The notes beneath the pieces are model-generated. The model was not told where the DNA came from. It did no database searches and saw only the letters and a program-made list of their open reading frames with translations. This document shows, piece by piece, positions 27,935 to 35,329 of a stretch of DNA of 35,329 bases. Position 1 is the stretch's first letter, and every line of letters starts with the position of its first letter. The DNA is taken from positions 1-35,329 of the forward strand of contig CANFNX010000011.1 in NCBI GenBank assembly GCA_947448495.1. Reading direction: 5' to 3'. This DNA is from Bacteriovoracaceae bacterium. Lineage in GTDB: Bacteria > Bdellovibrionota > Bacteriovoracia > Bacteriovoracales > Bacteriovoracaceae. The position numbers and the translations under genes were made by a program.

Positions 27935-28678
27935 ATGAAAGAAGCAATTCAAAACTTAAGTAAGGAAATATCGATTGTTATATACGATGCTCCACTTCCT
28001 CCACGCTATTTAAGATTTTCAAAAAAACTTCTTCGATTTTTATTTATAGTATTACCTGTAGGAATTGGACTTATTTTATTTGTGTCCATTTTTTTCGGTT
28101 TTTCTTCGAAAGTTAAAGAAGCTCCAAAATCAAGCTTCTCCTCAATTGTGACAAGTAATGATTCTAAAATATCTGATCTGGAATCTGATCTGAATGCATT
28201 GAAATTAAGTAATCAACAACTCCAGATCAAACTCTCAACAGTTAACTCAAGTGACTCAAATCAGGATGACCTGTATTTGATGAACATAAAAAGACCTTAT
28301 GGTATGCAAAATTTGGTTGCTCAAAACAAAGTCACTCTTGATCAATTTGAATTTGTACCTTCTCAGGATAAGATTAATTTGAAATTTCAAATTATCAGCA
28401 CGACTCCTGAAAACAGAGTAGCCGGTCACATTTTAGTCTTTATGATTTCCAAGATGGGAATCCTTGCCTATCCTGCTGAAGCAAATCAATCCATGTCAGT
28501 TGGTATCAAATATGCCCAAGGTGAGCCTTTTGCTGTATCACGACTGAGACCAACGAATGCTGAGTTTTCTTATAGACCCAACACGGATACAATAAAATTC
28601 TTTATCTATATTTTCTCAAGAGAGGGTGACCTTCTCAGCGTCAAAGAAACTGAAGAGTATAAGCTTTTGGAGAAATAA
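27935..28678 (+). CDS. Hypothetical single-TM protein with coiled coil and C-terminal beta-rich domain
   Basis: TM helix LLRFLFIVLPVGIGLILFVSIFFGF, coiled coil KISDLESDLNALKLSNQQLQIKL, then beta-like domain; 2-3 nt from both neighbours. Confidence 0.8.
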   Translation: MKEAIQNLSKEISIVIYDAPLPPRYLRFSKKLLRFLFIVLPVGIGLILFVSIFFGFSSKVKEAPKSSFSSIVTSNDSKISDLESDLNALKLSNQQLQIKLSTVNSSDSNQDDLYLMNIKRPYGMQNLVAQNKVTLDQFEFVPSQDKINLKFQIISTTPENRVAGHILVFMISKMGILAYPAEANQSMSVGIKYAQGEPFAVSRLRPTNAEFSYRPNTDTIKFFIYIFSREGDLLSVKETEEYKLLEK

Positions 28679-28681
28679 TCT

Positions 28682-29035
28682 ATGAATGATCAAGATTTTA
28701 AAAAATTTAACTATAATGTATTAGGATCTAAATCATTTATTAACGGAACAATCGTTATCAGTGGTGACAGCATTATCAATTCACATATTGATGGAAATTT
28801 GGAAGTGAGAGATGCAGGAAAACTTGTCTTAGAAAGAGGCAGCTTTATTAAAGGGAAAATCAAGGCCATTGACCTCGAAATTTTTGGAGAAGTCGTTGGC
28901 GAAATTGAATGCTCTGGACTTGTATCGATACGATCAAGCGCGAAAGTCATAGGCTCAATAAAATCTTCTAAACTGGTGATTTATCCAGGGGCCATGGTTG
29001 AAATGAGTGCTAACTCTCAAGAAAGCAATCTATAA
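28682..29035 (+). CDS. Bactofilin
   Basis: GSKSFINGTIVISGDSIINSHIDGNLEVRDAGKLVLERGSFIKGKIKAIDLEIFGEVVGEIECSGLVSIRSSAKVIGSIKSSKLVIYPGAMVEM right-handed beta-helix periodicity. Confidence 0.93.
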   Translation: MNDQDFKKFNYNVLGSKSFINGTIVISGDSIINSHIDGNLEVRDAGKLVLERGSFIKGKIKAIDLEIFGEVVGEIECSGLVSIRSSAKVIGSIKSSKLVIYPGAMVEMSANSQESNL

Positions 29036-30394
29036 AAAGTCAGTAAACTTTAAAATTTTTACCGGTCGTATTCTTGAAAGACTTTTCTCTAAGGCTTTAT
29101 CTCCTACGACAACAATCGTAAGTCTGTCCCAGTTAAAAGCCTCTAAACTCGATTTCGCAAGTGCATCCATGGTCAACGAAGAGATCGTTGAGGGAAAGCT
29201 TACAAGTTCATTTAAATTTCTTCCCTGATGATCGTAGATCATAATCTGAGAAAGAAAGGCTTCACTTTCTTCAAAGCCAAAAGCAAATCCACCGATTTGG
29301 TGGGACTGTTGATGTTTAAATTCTTCTGCAGAGAATTTTTTAGAACTCATGTCTTGAAAGACATCTCTCACAACTGAGATTGCTTCTGCCGCCGTCTCAT
29401 TCTTGGAAAAAGTCATAATACCTGCACGTCCATAATCTCTTTGCATAGAAACATAAGCACCTGCAGAATAGGTAATTCCTCTTTTCACTCTTAATTCTTG
29501 AACCAGCTTAGAAGTAAATCCTCCGCCCAAAAATCCTGCGAGAAAAAGATAGTTATCATATTTCCCCTTCACTTCACTTTCAGTTAAGTAGCGACCAATT
29601 CTAATTTGAGCTTGATTCGCACCAGATACAGGAACAAGATAAATAGCCGATTGCTGTACCGGTTTCTTAAGTTCAACTCGCTGTACATTCGCATGACTCG
29701 ACCAAGGACATTTTTTGAGAATGATGTCTTTCATCTTTAATGCACTCGATGGCCCCGAGAGATAAAGAACCTTTTTCGCTTGGTTCATTCTAGTAAGTCT
29801 TTCTTTCAAGATAGAAGAATTCAACTTGTCGAAGTTAGAGAGATTCCCTTCAGCAGGTAATGAGAAAGGAGTGTCTTGAAGAGAGACTTGTCGAAATATC
29901 CGATCTGCTAAAGCAGCATGAGAAGTCACTAAATTTTTAAGGTGACTTTTCGATCGACTAACATATGAATTTAGTTCTTTTTCTGGATACTGAGCATCTT
30001 TAAAAAGCTCACAGACCTTTGTCACGACGGGGTCGAGGTCCTTCGTTAGCCCTTGAATACTGTAAGTCGAATACTCGTGATTCACATTTGTTTTAACTTT
30101 CGTTCCATAAAAATCAAAGAACGCCGAAATTTCTCTTTGATTTTCTTTTTTTGATCCAGACGAAAGTTGGTCAAAGGTCGCTTGAGTTAGGCCAGGAAAA
30201 GGATCTGACAAAGCACCATCTTGAAAATAAAACATGGCAGAGTAACGTGGAAACTTGTTATCTTCAATCCATACAACTTCTAAATCACCCCATTCTTTTC
30301 TCTCAACTAAATCCAAAAATGATGAGGCATAGACGTTAACAGATTGAATCAAAAAGATGCAGAATATAATTATTTTTTTCATGTTTTCTCTCAC
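29030..30394 (-). CDS. M16 family peptidase-like subunit lacking HXXEH (non-catalytic partner)
   Basis: Signal peptide; M16 fold sequence without HXXEH; LVQELRVKRGITYSAGAYV R/Y-type motif retained. Confidence 0.85.
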   Translation of the reverse strand: MRENMKKIIIFCIFLIQSVNVYASSFLDLVERKEWGDLEVVWIEDNKFPRYSAMFYFQDGALSDPFPGLTQATFDQLSSGSKKENQREISAFFDFYGTKVKTNVNHEYSTYSIQGLTKDLDPVVTKVCELFKDAQYPEKELNSYVSRSKSHLKNLVTSHAALADRIFRQVSLQDTPFSLPAEGNLSNFDKLNSSILKERLTRMNQAKKVLYLSGPSSALKMKDIILKKCPWSSHANVQRVELKKPVQQSAIYLVPVSGANQAQIRIGRYLTESEVKGKYDNYLFLAGFLGGGFTSKLVQELRVKRGITYSAGAYVSMQRDYGRAGIMTFSKNETAAEAISVVRDVFQDMSSKKFSAEEFKHQQSHQIGGFAFGFEESEAFLSQIMIYDHQGRNLNELVSFPSTISSLTMDALAKSSLEAFNWDRLTIVVVGDKALEKSLSRIRPVKILKFTDFL

Positions 30395-31737
30395 TTATTC
30401 TCATTCCAAACAGTAACAAAGACTGTTGGTTTGCTGATTAACTCCAGACAAGAATTTTTGACATCATCAAGGGTTACACTTTCATAAAGATCCAATTCTT
30501 CCTTATAAAACTTCCAATCACCAAAGATAGAATGTCGCTCACCTAAAAACGAGGCAAGACCTGCGTTTGTATCAAGCCCACTGTATAAACTAGAAAGATA
30601 GTTGTTTTTGACCTTTTGTAAGTTTGTGGGAGTGATATCCCTTTCACAGAAGCTCTGCATTGATTTTTTTAAACTTTCTCGAAACTCTTTGAGCTTAACC
30701 CCTTTTACAAGTTCCCCTCCAATAAAAAAGAATCCTGATTTCTCTAATGATTGGTGAGCAGCATAAATGGAGGTTGAAATAGGCTTATCAACTAATACAT
30801 ATTGATTTACGAGTGAAGAGCTTTTTCCGGAACCAATAATAGAAGCAAGAATATCCAGCGCATATCCCTTTGGATGACCGGCTTTATAGGTGGGATAGGC
30901 AAACATAAAAAGCGGACTCGGGGATTCTCCTTTCTTGGCAACAATCAAATCTTTTTTTATTTTTGGTTCGAACATTTCATCCGTTAATGAAGCATGCGCC
31001 CCCTCCACTGTCGGTGAAGATGGAATTTTTCCAAATTTTTCTTCTATAATATTTTTCGCTTTCTCTAGGTCAAAGTCACCCACGAGAATGAGAATCGCAT
31101 TATTTGGGGCATAATATTTCTTAAAATAAGTAAAGATCTGATCTCGAGAAACTGATTTTAAATCCGAAATATCTCCAATCACAGATCGACCATAGGGAGT
31201 GCCAGAGTATAGCTCTTGCATAAGCTCAAGATAAAGTTGGCCGCGTGGCGAATTCTCATAACGCATTTTTCTCTCTTCAAGCACAACTTGTCGCTCTTTT
31301 GAGAAATCGTCTGGGTCTAAAAGTAAATTTTCCATTCGATCGGCTTCAATATCTAAAATTTTTTCTAGCTCGCTTGAAGGCAAATTTTCATAGTAAACAG
31401 TTTGATCATTTGTTGTGTATGCGTTTGTCGACCCACCACTTCCTTCAATAATAAAATCAATCGTGTTTTTTCCGTATTTTTTGGCGCCTTTGAACATCAT
31501 ATGCTCTAGGAAATGGCTTGCTCCAGTAATTCCAGGGACCTCATTTTTCCCCCCCACTTTATAAAACGTTTGCACCGAAAAAATGGGAAGCTTATGATTT
31601 GGAACCATCAGCACGGTTAATCCATTACTAAGCTTAAGCTCCTTTACATCTAGCTTTATACTTCCAGACAAAGTTTTAGGAGACTTCACTGAAGCACATC
31701 CAAAAAGCAGAGCGAAAAGCATAAAATAAAATTTCAT
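30391..31737 (-). CDS. M16 family zinc metallopeptidase, predicted lipoprotein
   Basis: Lipobox-like MLFALLFGCAS; ASHFLEHMMFKG (HXXEH) and VVLEERKMRYENSPRG; ATG at 31737 preferred. Confidence 0.93.
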   Translation of the reverse strand: MKFYFMLFALLFGCASVKSPKTLSGSIKLDVKELKLSNGLTVLMVPNHKLPIFSVQTFYKVGGKNEVPGITGASHFLEHMMFKGAKKYGKNTIDFIIEGSGGSTNAYTTNDQTVYYENLPSSELEKILDIEADRMENLLLDPDDFSKERQVVLEERKMRYENSPRGQLYLELMQELYSGTPYGRSVIGDISDLKSVSRDQIFTYFKKYYAPNNAILILVGDFDLEKAKNIIEEKFGKIPSSPTVEGAHASLTDEMFEPKIKKDLIVAKKGESPSPLFMFAYPTYKAGHPKGYALDILASIIGSGKSSSLVNQYVLVDKPISTSIYAAHQSLEKSGFFFIGGELVKGVKLKEFRESLKKSMQSFCERDITPTNLQKVKNNYLSSLYSGLDTNAGLASFLGERHSIFGDWKFYKEELDLYESVTLDDVKNSCLELISKPTVFVTVWNENK

Positions 31738-31753
31738 AGTAATATCCTCGATG

Positions 31754-32563
31754 ATGAACAAGATCACGATTTTGGGTTCCGGTACTAGTACAGGTGTACC
31801 TATTTTAGGTTGTAAGTGTGGAATTTGCCAGTCAAAGGATCCTAGGAATAATCGTCTCAGGTCCTCAGCACTGCTAGAGCTTACATCTAAGAAAAATATT
31901 TTGATTGATGCGTCTCCTGACCTTAGGGCTCAACTACTGAGGGCCCGAACAGATTCACTCAATGGAGTCATCATAACCCATGATCACGCAGACCATACTC
32001 ATGGTATAGATGATCTTAGGGCCTTTAGCTTTGAAAGAACCTCAGAGATTCCCGTCTACACCGATCCTCATTGTATGAATTCTCTTACCATGAAATTTCC
32101 TTATATCTTCCAGCGCGAAAAAATTTTTGCTCAAAGACCAATTCTGGGAGGTGGAATTCCTCATCTTGAACTCCACCCTATTCTTCCGGGCTTAAATGTT
32201 GTTTGCGATGAAGAGTTTCATTTTTTTTCTCTCCCTCATGGTTATGGGAGCACATTGAGTTTTATTCACCGTCGACTTGGTTATATTATCGACTGCGTCG
32301 AAATCTCTCAGGAAGCACTTGATTTTTTTTCTAACGCTAAGCTCGAGATATTGGTTATCGATTGTTTACGTTATGATCCCCATCAAACTCATCTCCATTT
32401 CGATAAAACTTTACGCTATATAGAAATGATTTCCCCTAGGCTGGCCATCTTAACCCATATGGGTCACGAGATTGATTATCTCGACATAATTAATCAGCTT
32501 AAACGGCGAGGCATCAAAAATGTTATTCCAGCGATTGATGGACAGAGCTTCCTCTATTCTTAG
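31754..32563 (+). CDS. MBL-fold metallohydrolase, PhnP-like
   Basis: ILGSGTSTGVPILGCKCGICQSKDPRNNRLRSSALLEL, THDHADHTHGIDDLRAF, LTHMGHEIDY. Confidence 0.88.
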   Translation: MNKITILGSGTSTGVPILGCKCGICQSKDPRNNRLRSSALLELTSKKNILIDASPDLRAQLLRARTDSLNGVIITHDHADHTHGIDDLRAFSFERTSEIPVYTDPHCMNSLTMKFPYIFQREKIFAQRPILGGGIPHLELHPILPGLNVVCDEEFHFFSLPHGYGSTLSFIHRRLGYIIDCVEISQEALDFFSNAKLEILVIDCLRYDPHQTHLHFDKTLRYIEMISPRLAILTHMGHEIDYLDIINQLKRRGIKNVIPAIDGQSFLYS

Positions 32564-32630
32564 AGCCAAAAAACGAGTAAGATAGCTTCACTTTAATGAT
32601 TTGTTTAATTGCTCGATCAGGAGACCTGAA

Positions 32631-33749
32631 ATGAAAATTGCTGTGCCTAAGGAAATTAAAAACAATGAAAACCGTGTTGGATTAGTTCCAAGTGGAGCTC
32701 GTCAATTAGTTCAAGATGGACATGAAGTTTATGTTCAACATAACGCTGGGATGGGAATTGGAATCTCTGATGAAGAGTACATCAAGGCCGGTGCAAAAAT
32801 CGTAGCCACTCTCGAAGATGCTTATGCGACTGGTGAAATGATTATAAAGGTTAAAGAGCCTCAACCAAATGAAATTGCTCTTCTTAAACCTCATCATATT
32901 CTTTATACCTACCTTCACCTTGCCGCCGACAAGCCACAAACTGAGGGCTTGATGAAGTCAGGAGCGACTTGTGTCGCCTATGAAACGATTCAGTTAGATG
33001 ATAACTCACTACCACTTCTTGTTCCTATGTCTGAAGTGGCTGGCCGCATGTCGGTTCAAGTTGGGGCCACTTACCTTCAACTGGATAAAGGCGGTAAAGG
33101 AATTCTTCTTGGAGGAGTTCCAGGTGTAAGACGTGCGAAGGTGACAATCATTGGTTGTGGTATCGCTGGAACTAATGCTGCTCAAATGGCCGTTGGTATG
33201 GGTGCAGATGTGACTCTTATTGATCTTTCAACCAAGCGCTTAGCTGAACTGGATCAACTTTTTGAAAATAAAGTTCATACTATTTTCTCAAATTCACAAA
33301 ATATTGAAGATGCCGTCATTCACTCTGATCTTGTTATCGGCGCTGTTCTTGTTCCTGGAGCGAAGGCACCAAAACTCGTGACTCGTGAGATGATCTCTAA
33401 AATGCAAAAAGGATCAGTCGTTGTAGATATCGCCGTTGACCAAGGTGGATGTATTGAGACATGTAAACCAACAACTCATGAAAATCCGACTTTTGTAGTT
33501 GATGGTGTAGTTCACTACTGTGTGGCCAATATGCCAGGTGCCGTTGCAAGAACCTCAACTTTTGCTCTTACGAACGTCACACTTAAGTATGCTCGCATGA
33601 TTGCTCAAAATGGAATTGATCGCGCCATCATGAAAGATAAACCACTCCGTCTTGGTGTAAACATCTATAAAGGCAAACTGGTTTACGAGCAAGTAGCTAA
33701 GGATCTTGATCTTCCATTTACTCCGCTTCAACTTGATAAATACCTCTAG
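32631..33749 (+). CDS. ald: Alanine dehydrogenase
   Basis: [90 protein letters not shown]. Confidence 0.97.
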   Translation: MKIAVPKEIKNNENRVGLVPSGARQLVQDGHEVYVQHNAGMGIGISDEEYIKAGAKIVATLEDAYATGEMIIKVKEPQPNEIALLKPHHILYTYLHLAADKPQTEGLMKSGATCVAYETIQLDDNSLPLLVPMSEVAGRMSVQVGATYLQLDKGGKGILLGGVPGVRRAKVTIIGCGIAGTNAAQMAVGMGADVTLIDLSTKRLAELDQLFENKVHTIFSNSQNIEDAVIHSDLVIGAVLVPGAKAPKLVTREMISKMQKGSVVVDIAVDQGGCIETCKPTTHENPTFVVDGVVHYCVANMPGAVARTSTFALTNVTLKYARMIAQNGIDRAIMKDKPLRLGVNIYKGKLVYEQVAKDLDLPFTPLQLDKYL

Positions 33750-33760
33750 TTTCTAGCTGA

Positions 33761-33784
33761 AGGGGGCCTCTTGGCCCCCTTTCT
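33761..33784 (+). terminator. Rho-independent terminator after ald
   Basis: agggggcc-tctt-ggccccct perfect stem followed by tttct. Confidence 0.85.
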
Positions 33785-33786
33785 AT

Positions 33787-33814
33787 TTGCCACTTTCGAA
33801 CACCATGTTATGAT
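33787..33814 (+). promoter_or_regulatory. Putative sigma70-like promoter TTGCCA-16-TATGAT upstream of the fliL-like gene
   Basis: -35 33787-33792, -10 33809-33814, located just after the ald terminator. Confidence 0.5.
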
Positions 33815-33820
33815 TATTCC

Positions 33821-34282
33821 ATGGGTAAACTTCAAAATATTTTAATGCTGGTTAACCTCGTCATCATGCTTGGTGGTGTAGGAGCTGTTTTTTACGCTCA
33901 CAACATGATTAAGCCGGCCCCAACTGATCAGGCAGCTGAAGCTGAAAGCCTTAAGAGCGGTGCTTTGGAACAAGCACAGGTCAAGGCAGTGCCTATAAAA
34001 AAATTCGTGGTAAATCTGCACTCAGGATCAAATCGTTTGCGATACCTGGATCTGGAAATGAATATTCTACCATTCCAAAATGAACAGGCAGAACTCATTA
34101 AGGCGAGTGAATACATATTTAAAGATATACTAATTGAAATTGCTTCTCATCTTGAACCAGATGACTTGGATACACTGTCTGGGAAAATACTTTTAGAGAA
34201 TAAAATAAAAAAACAGGTTAACACAAAACTAGGTCAACCTGTTGTTAAGCAAATTTATTTTTCGGGCTTCGTGGTTCAGTAA
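33821..34282 (+). CDS. FliL-like flagellar basal body-associated protein
   Basis: N-terminal TM, VKAVPIKKFVVNLHSGSNRLRYLDLEMNILPF...IKASEYIFKDILIEIASHLEPDDL, VKQIYFSGFVVQ C-terminus. Confidence 0.8.
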   Translation: MGKLQNILMLVNLVIMLGGVGAVFYAHNMIKPAPTDQAAEAESLKSGALEQAQVKAVPIKKFVVNLHSGSNRLRYLDLEMNILPFQNEQAELIKASEYIFKDILIEIASHLEPDDLDTLSGKILLENKIKKQVNTKLGQPVVKQIYFSGFVVQ

Positions 34283-34283
34283 A

Positions 34284-34457
34284 TTACTGAATATTCTTTG
34301 CTTCCTCATGATCGAGAGGAACAGCATTTTTTGTTTCATCAGCAAGAGAATCTAAATATTTTTTTACTTCTTCTTTCGAGATCTTTCCTTCTGCAAGAAG
34401 GCGATCACGTAGGCGTGCATCCATAAGTTTTTCTTCAAGAGCTAATCTAAGTTTCAT
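34284..34457 (-). CDS. Small 57-aa hypothetical protein not in the supplied ORF track
   Basis: Manual translation MKLRLALEEKLMDARLRDRLLAEGKISKEEVKKYLDSLADETKNAVPLDHEEAKNIQ*; GTGAGGAC SD just upstream of ATG. Confidence 0.75.
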   Translation of the reverse strand: MKLRLALEEKLMDARLRDRLLAEGKISKEEVKKYLDSLADETKNAVPLDHEEAKNIQ

Positions 34458-34522
34458 AAAGTCCTCACTTTTTACAAACCTCTTTTTAACACTTTATTCT
34501 GCAATAAGGCAAGAATTAACGC

Positions 34523-35242
34523 TTACTGCCAAAACTTAGGTGGCTTCTGATCCTCATCTTTAACAACGTAAAGATGATTTTTGCTCCGCTTCTTATTCTC
34601 AAAGGTAGCGTTGAGGACTTTTTTAATCAGAGGTTTTGTTTGAAAATGGATAATAAGATAACTGATCGCCATGGCCAGAAGATGCGCCCACGAAGCCGCC
34701 AAATTAGAAAATAGCGCCATGTAGGCTTCGATTCCTGCCAGAATCAAACAAAAGGTTTTTGCCTTCATGGGAAAAATCATCATGAGAGACATTTGACGAT
34801 CGGGATAGAGAATGGCGTAGGCCACAAGTAATGCAAAATTGATCCCCGTAAGACCATGCAAAGGAGTTGAAAAAATAGCAGTTCCATAAAAAAACAATGT
34901 GCTAACGAGAGTGAAAAATAAGGCCACTCCAAGGATATTTATCAGAAGAAATCGAACATAAATTCTTCCCCCCCAGAGCCTCTCAAGTTCAGATCCAATA
35001 AACCAGATGACTAGACCATTAAAGAGAAAATTCATGAGCTGGTCTTCAATAAAAGAATATGAAACAAGTTGGAAGACCATACCACTCATTAGTCCCGAGC
35101 CTGACAAGCCTAGAATGCTTGTTAAATGAATAGCACCAACCGCCTTCAGAATCGATCCGATTAAAAATAAAACTCCCGACAAGATCAACATGATTCTATT
35201 AATGCGAGTCAGAGGAGGGGCTACAAATTGGTAATTAGACAT
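34523..35242 (-). CDS. Rhomboid-like membrane protein with substituted serine motif
   Basis: QLMNFLFNGLVIWFIGSELERLWGG rhomboid TM2 pattern; LHGLTGINFALL where GxSG is expected; SWAHLLAMAISYLI His helix. Confidence 0.75.
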   Translation of the reverse strand: MSNYQFVAPPLTRINRIMLILSGVLFLIGSILKAVGAIHLTSILGLSGSGLMSGMVFQLVSYSFIEDQLMNFLFNGLVIWFIGSELERLWGGRIYVRFLLINILGVALFFTLVSTLFFYGTAIFSTPLHGLTGINFALLVAYAILYPDRQMSLMMIFPMKAKTFCLILAGIEAYMALFSNLAASWAHLLAMAISYLIIHFQTKPLIKKVLNATFENKKRSKNHLYVVKDEDQKPPKFWQ

Positions 35243-35329
35243 GATCAAGCCTTTGAGATATTTCGATCAGAACTCCACCGGTTGACTTAGGATGAATAAA
35301 GTTTACGAGACAGCCTCCAGCACCAATAC
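35235..35329 (-). CDS. Methylmalonyl-CoA epimerase-like protein, C-terminal fragment (truncated by window end)
   Basis: Manual reverse-strand translation IGAGGCLVNFIHPKSTGGVLIEISQRLDHV*; FxHPKSTGGVLIE is characteristic of methylmalonyl-CoA epimerase. Confidence 0.8.
   Translation of the reverse strand, partial: IGAGGCLVNFIHPKSTGGVLIEISQRLDHV

Noticed and set aside
28711-28950. - strand 79-aa ORF inside the bactofilin gene
   Set aside because: Antisense to a clearly recognised bactofilin; no SD or family similarity.
1-35329. tRNA, rRNA, CRISPR arrays, transposases, integrases, phage genes
   Set aside because: None recognised on either strand by eye; a tRNAscan or Infernal run would be needed to exclude small RNAs.

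Overview
The window is a dense chromosomal segment of about 35 kb that looks like core genome. I saw no mobile elements, CRISPR arrays, rRNA or recognisable tRNA genes by eye. Gene content (tsaD, rsmA, smpB, trmFO, nadE, ald, a nucleotide salvage cluster, a GldAFG-like ABC cluster, paired M16 peptidases, bactofilin, FliL) resembles a Bdellovibrionota or other deltaproteobacterial-type genome, possibly Bacteriovorax-like. That lineage call is inference and was not tested. The most interesting structures are: (1) a tight three-gene operon encoding an L,D-transpeptidase-fold protein with an NTF2-like C-terminus (Csd6/Pgp2/Bd1075 type), an undescribed TM/coiled-coil/beta protein and a bactofilin, which looks like a cell-shape module; (2) divergent from it, a pseudo-receiver/acidic-linker/coiled-coil protein followed directly by a pseudo-receiver GGDEF protein; (3) a perfect 12-bp inverted repeat over the upp start codon, with a minimal in-frame uORF; (4) a tdk-upp-hpt-GHMP kinase-Cys-rich protein operon; (5) candidate leaderless promoters; (6) a 57-aa ORF missed by the ORF track; and (7) a partial methylmalonyl-CoA epimerase-like CDS at the right edge.
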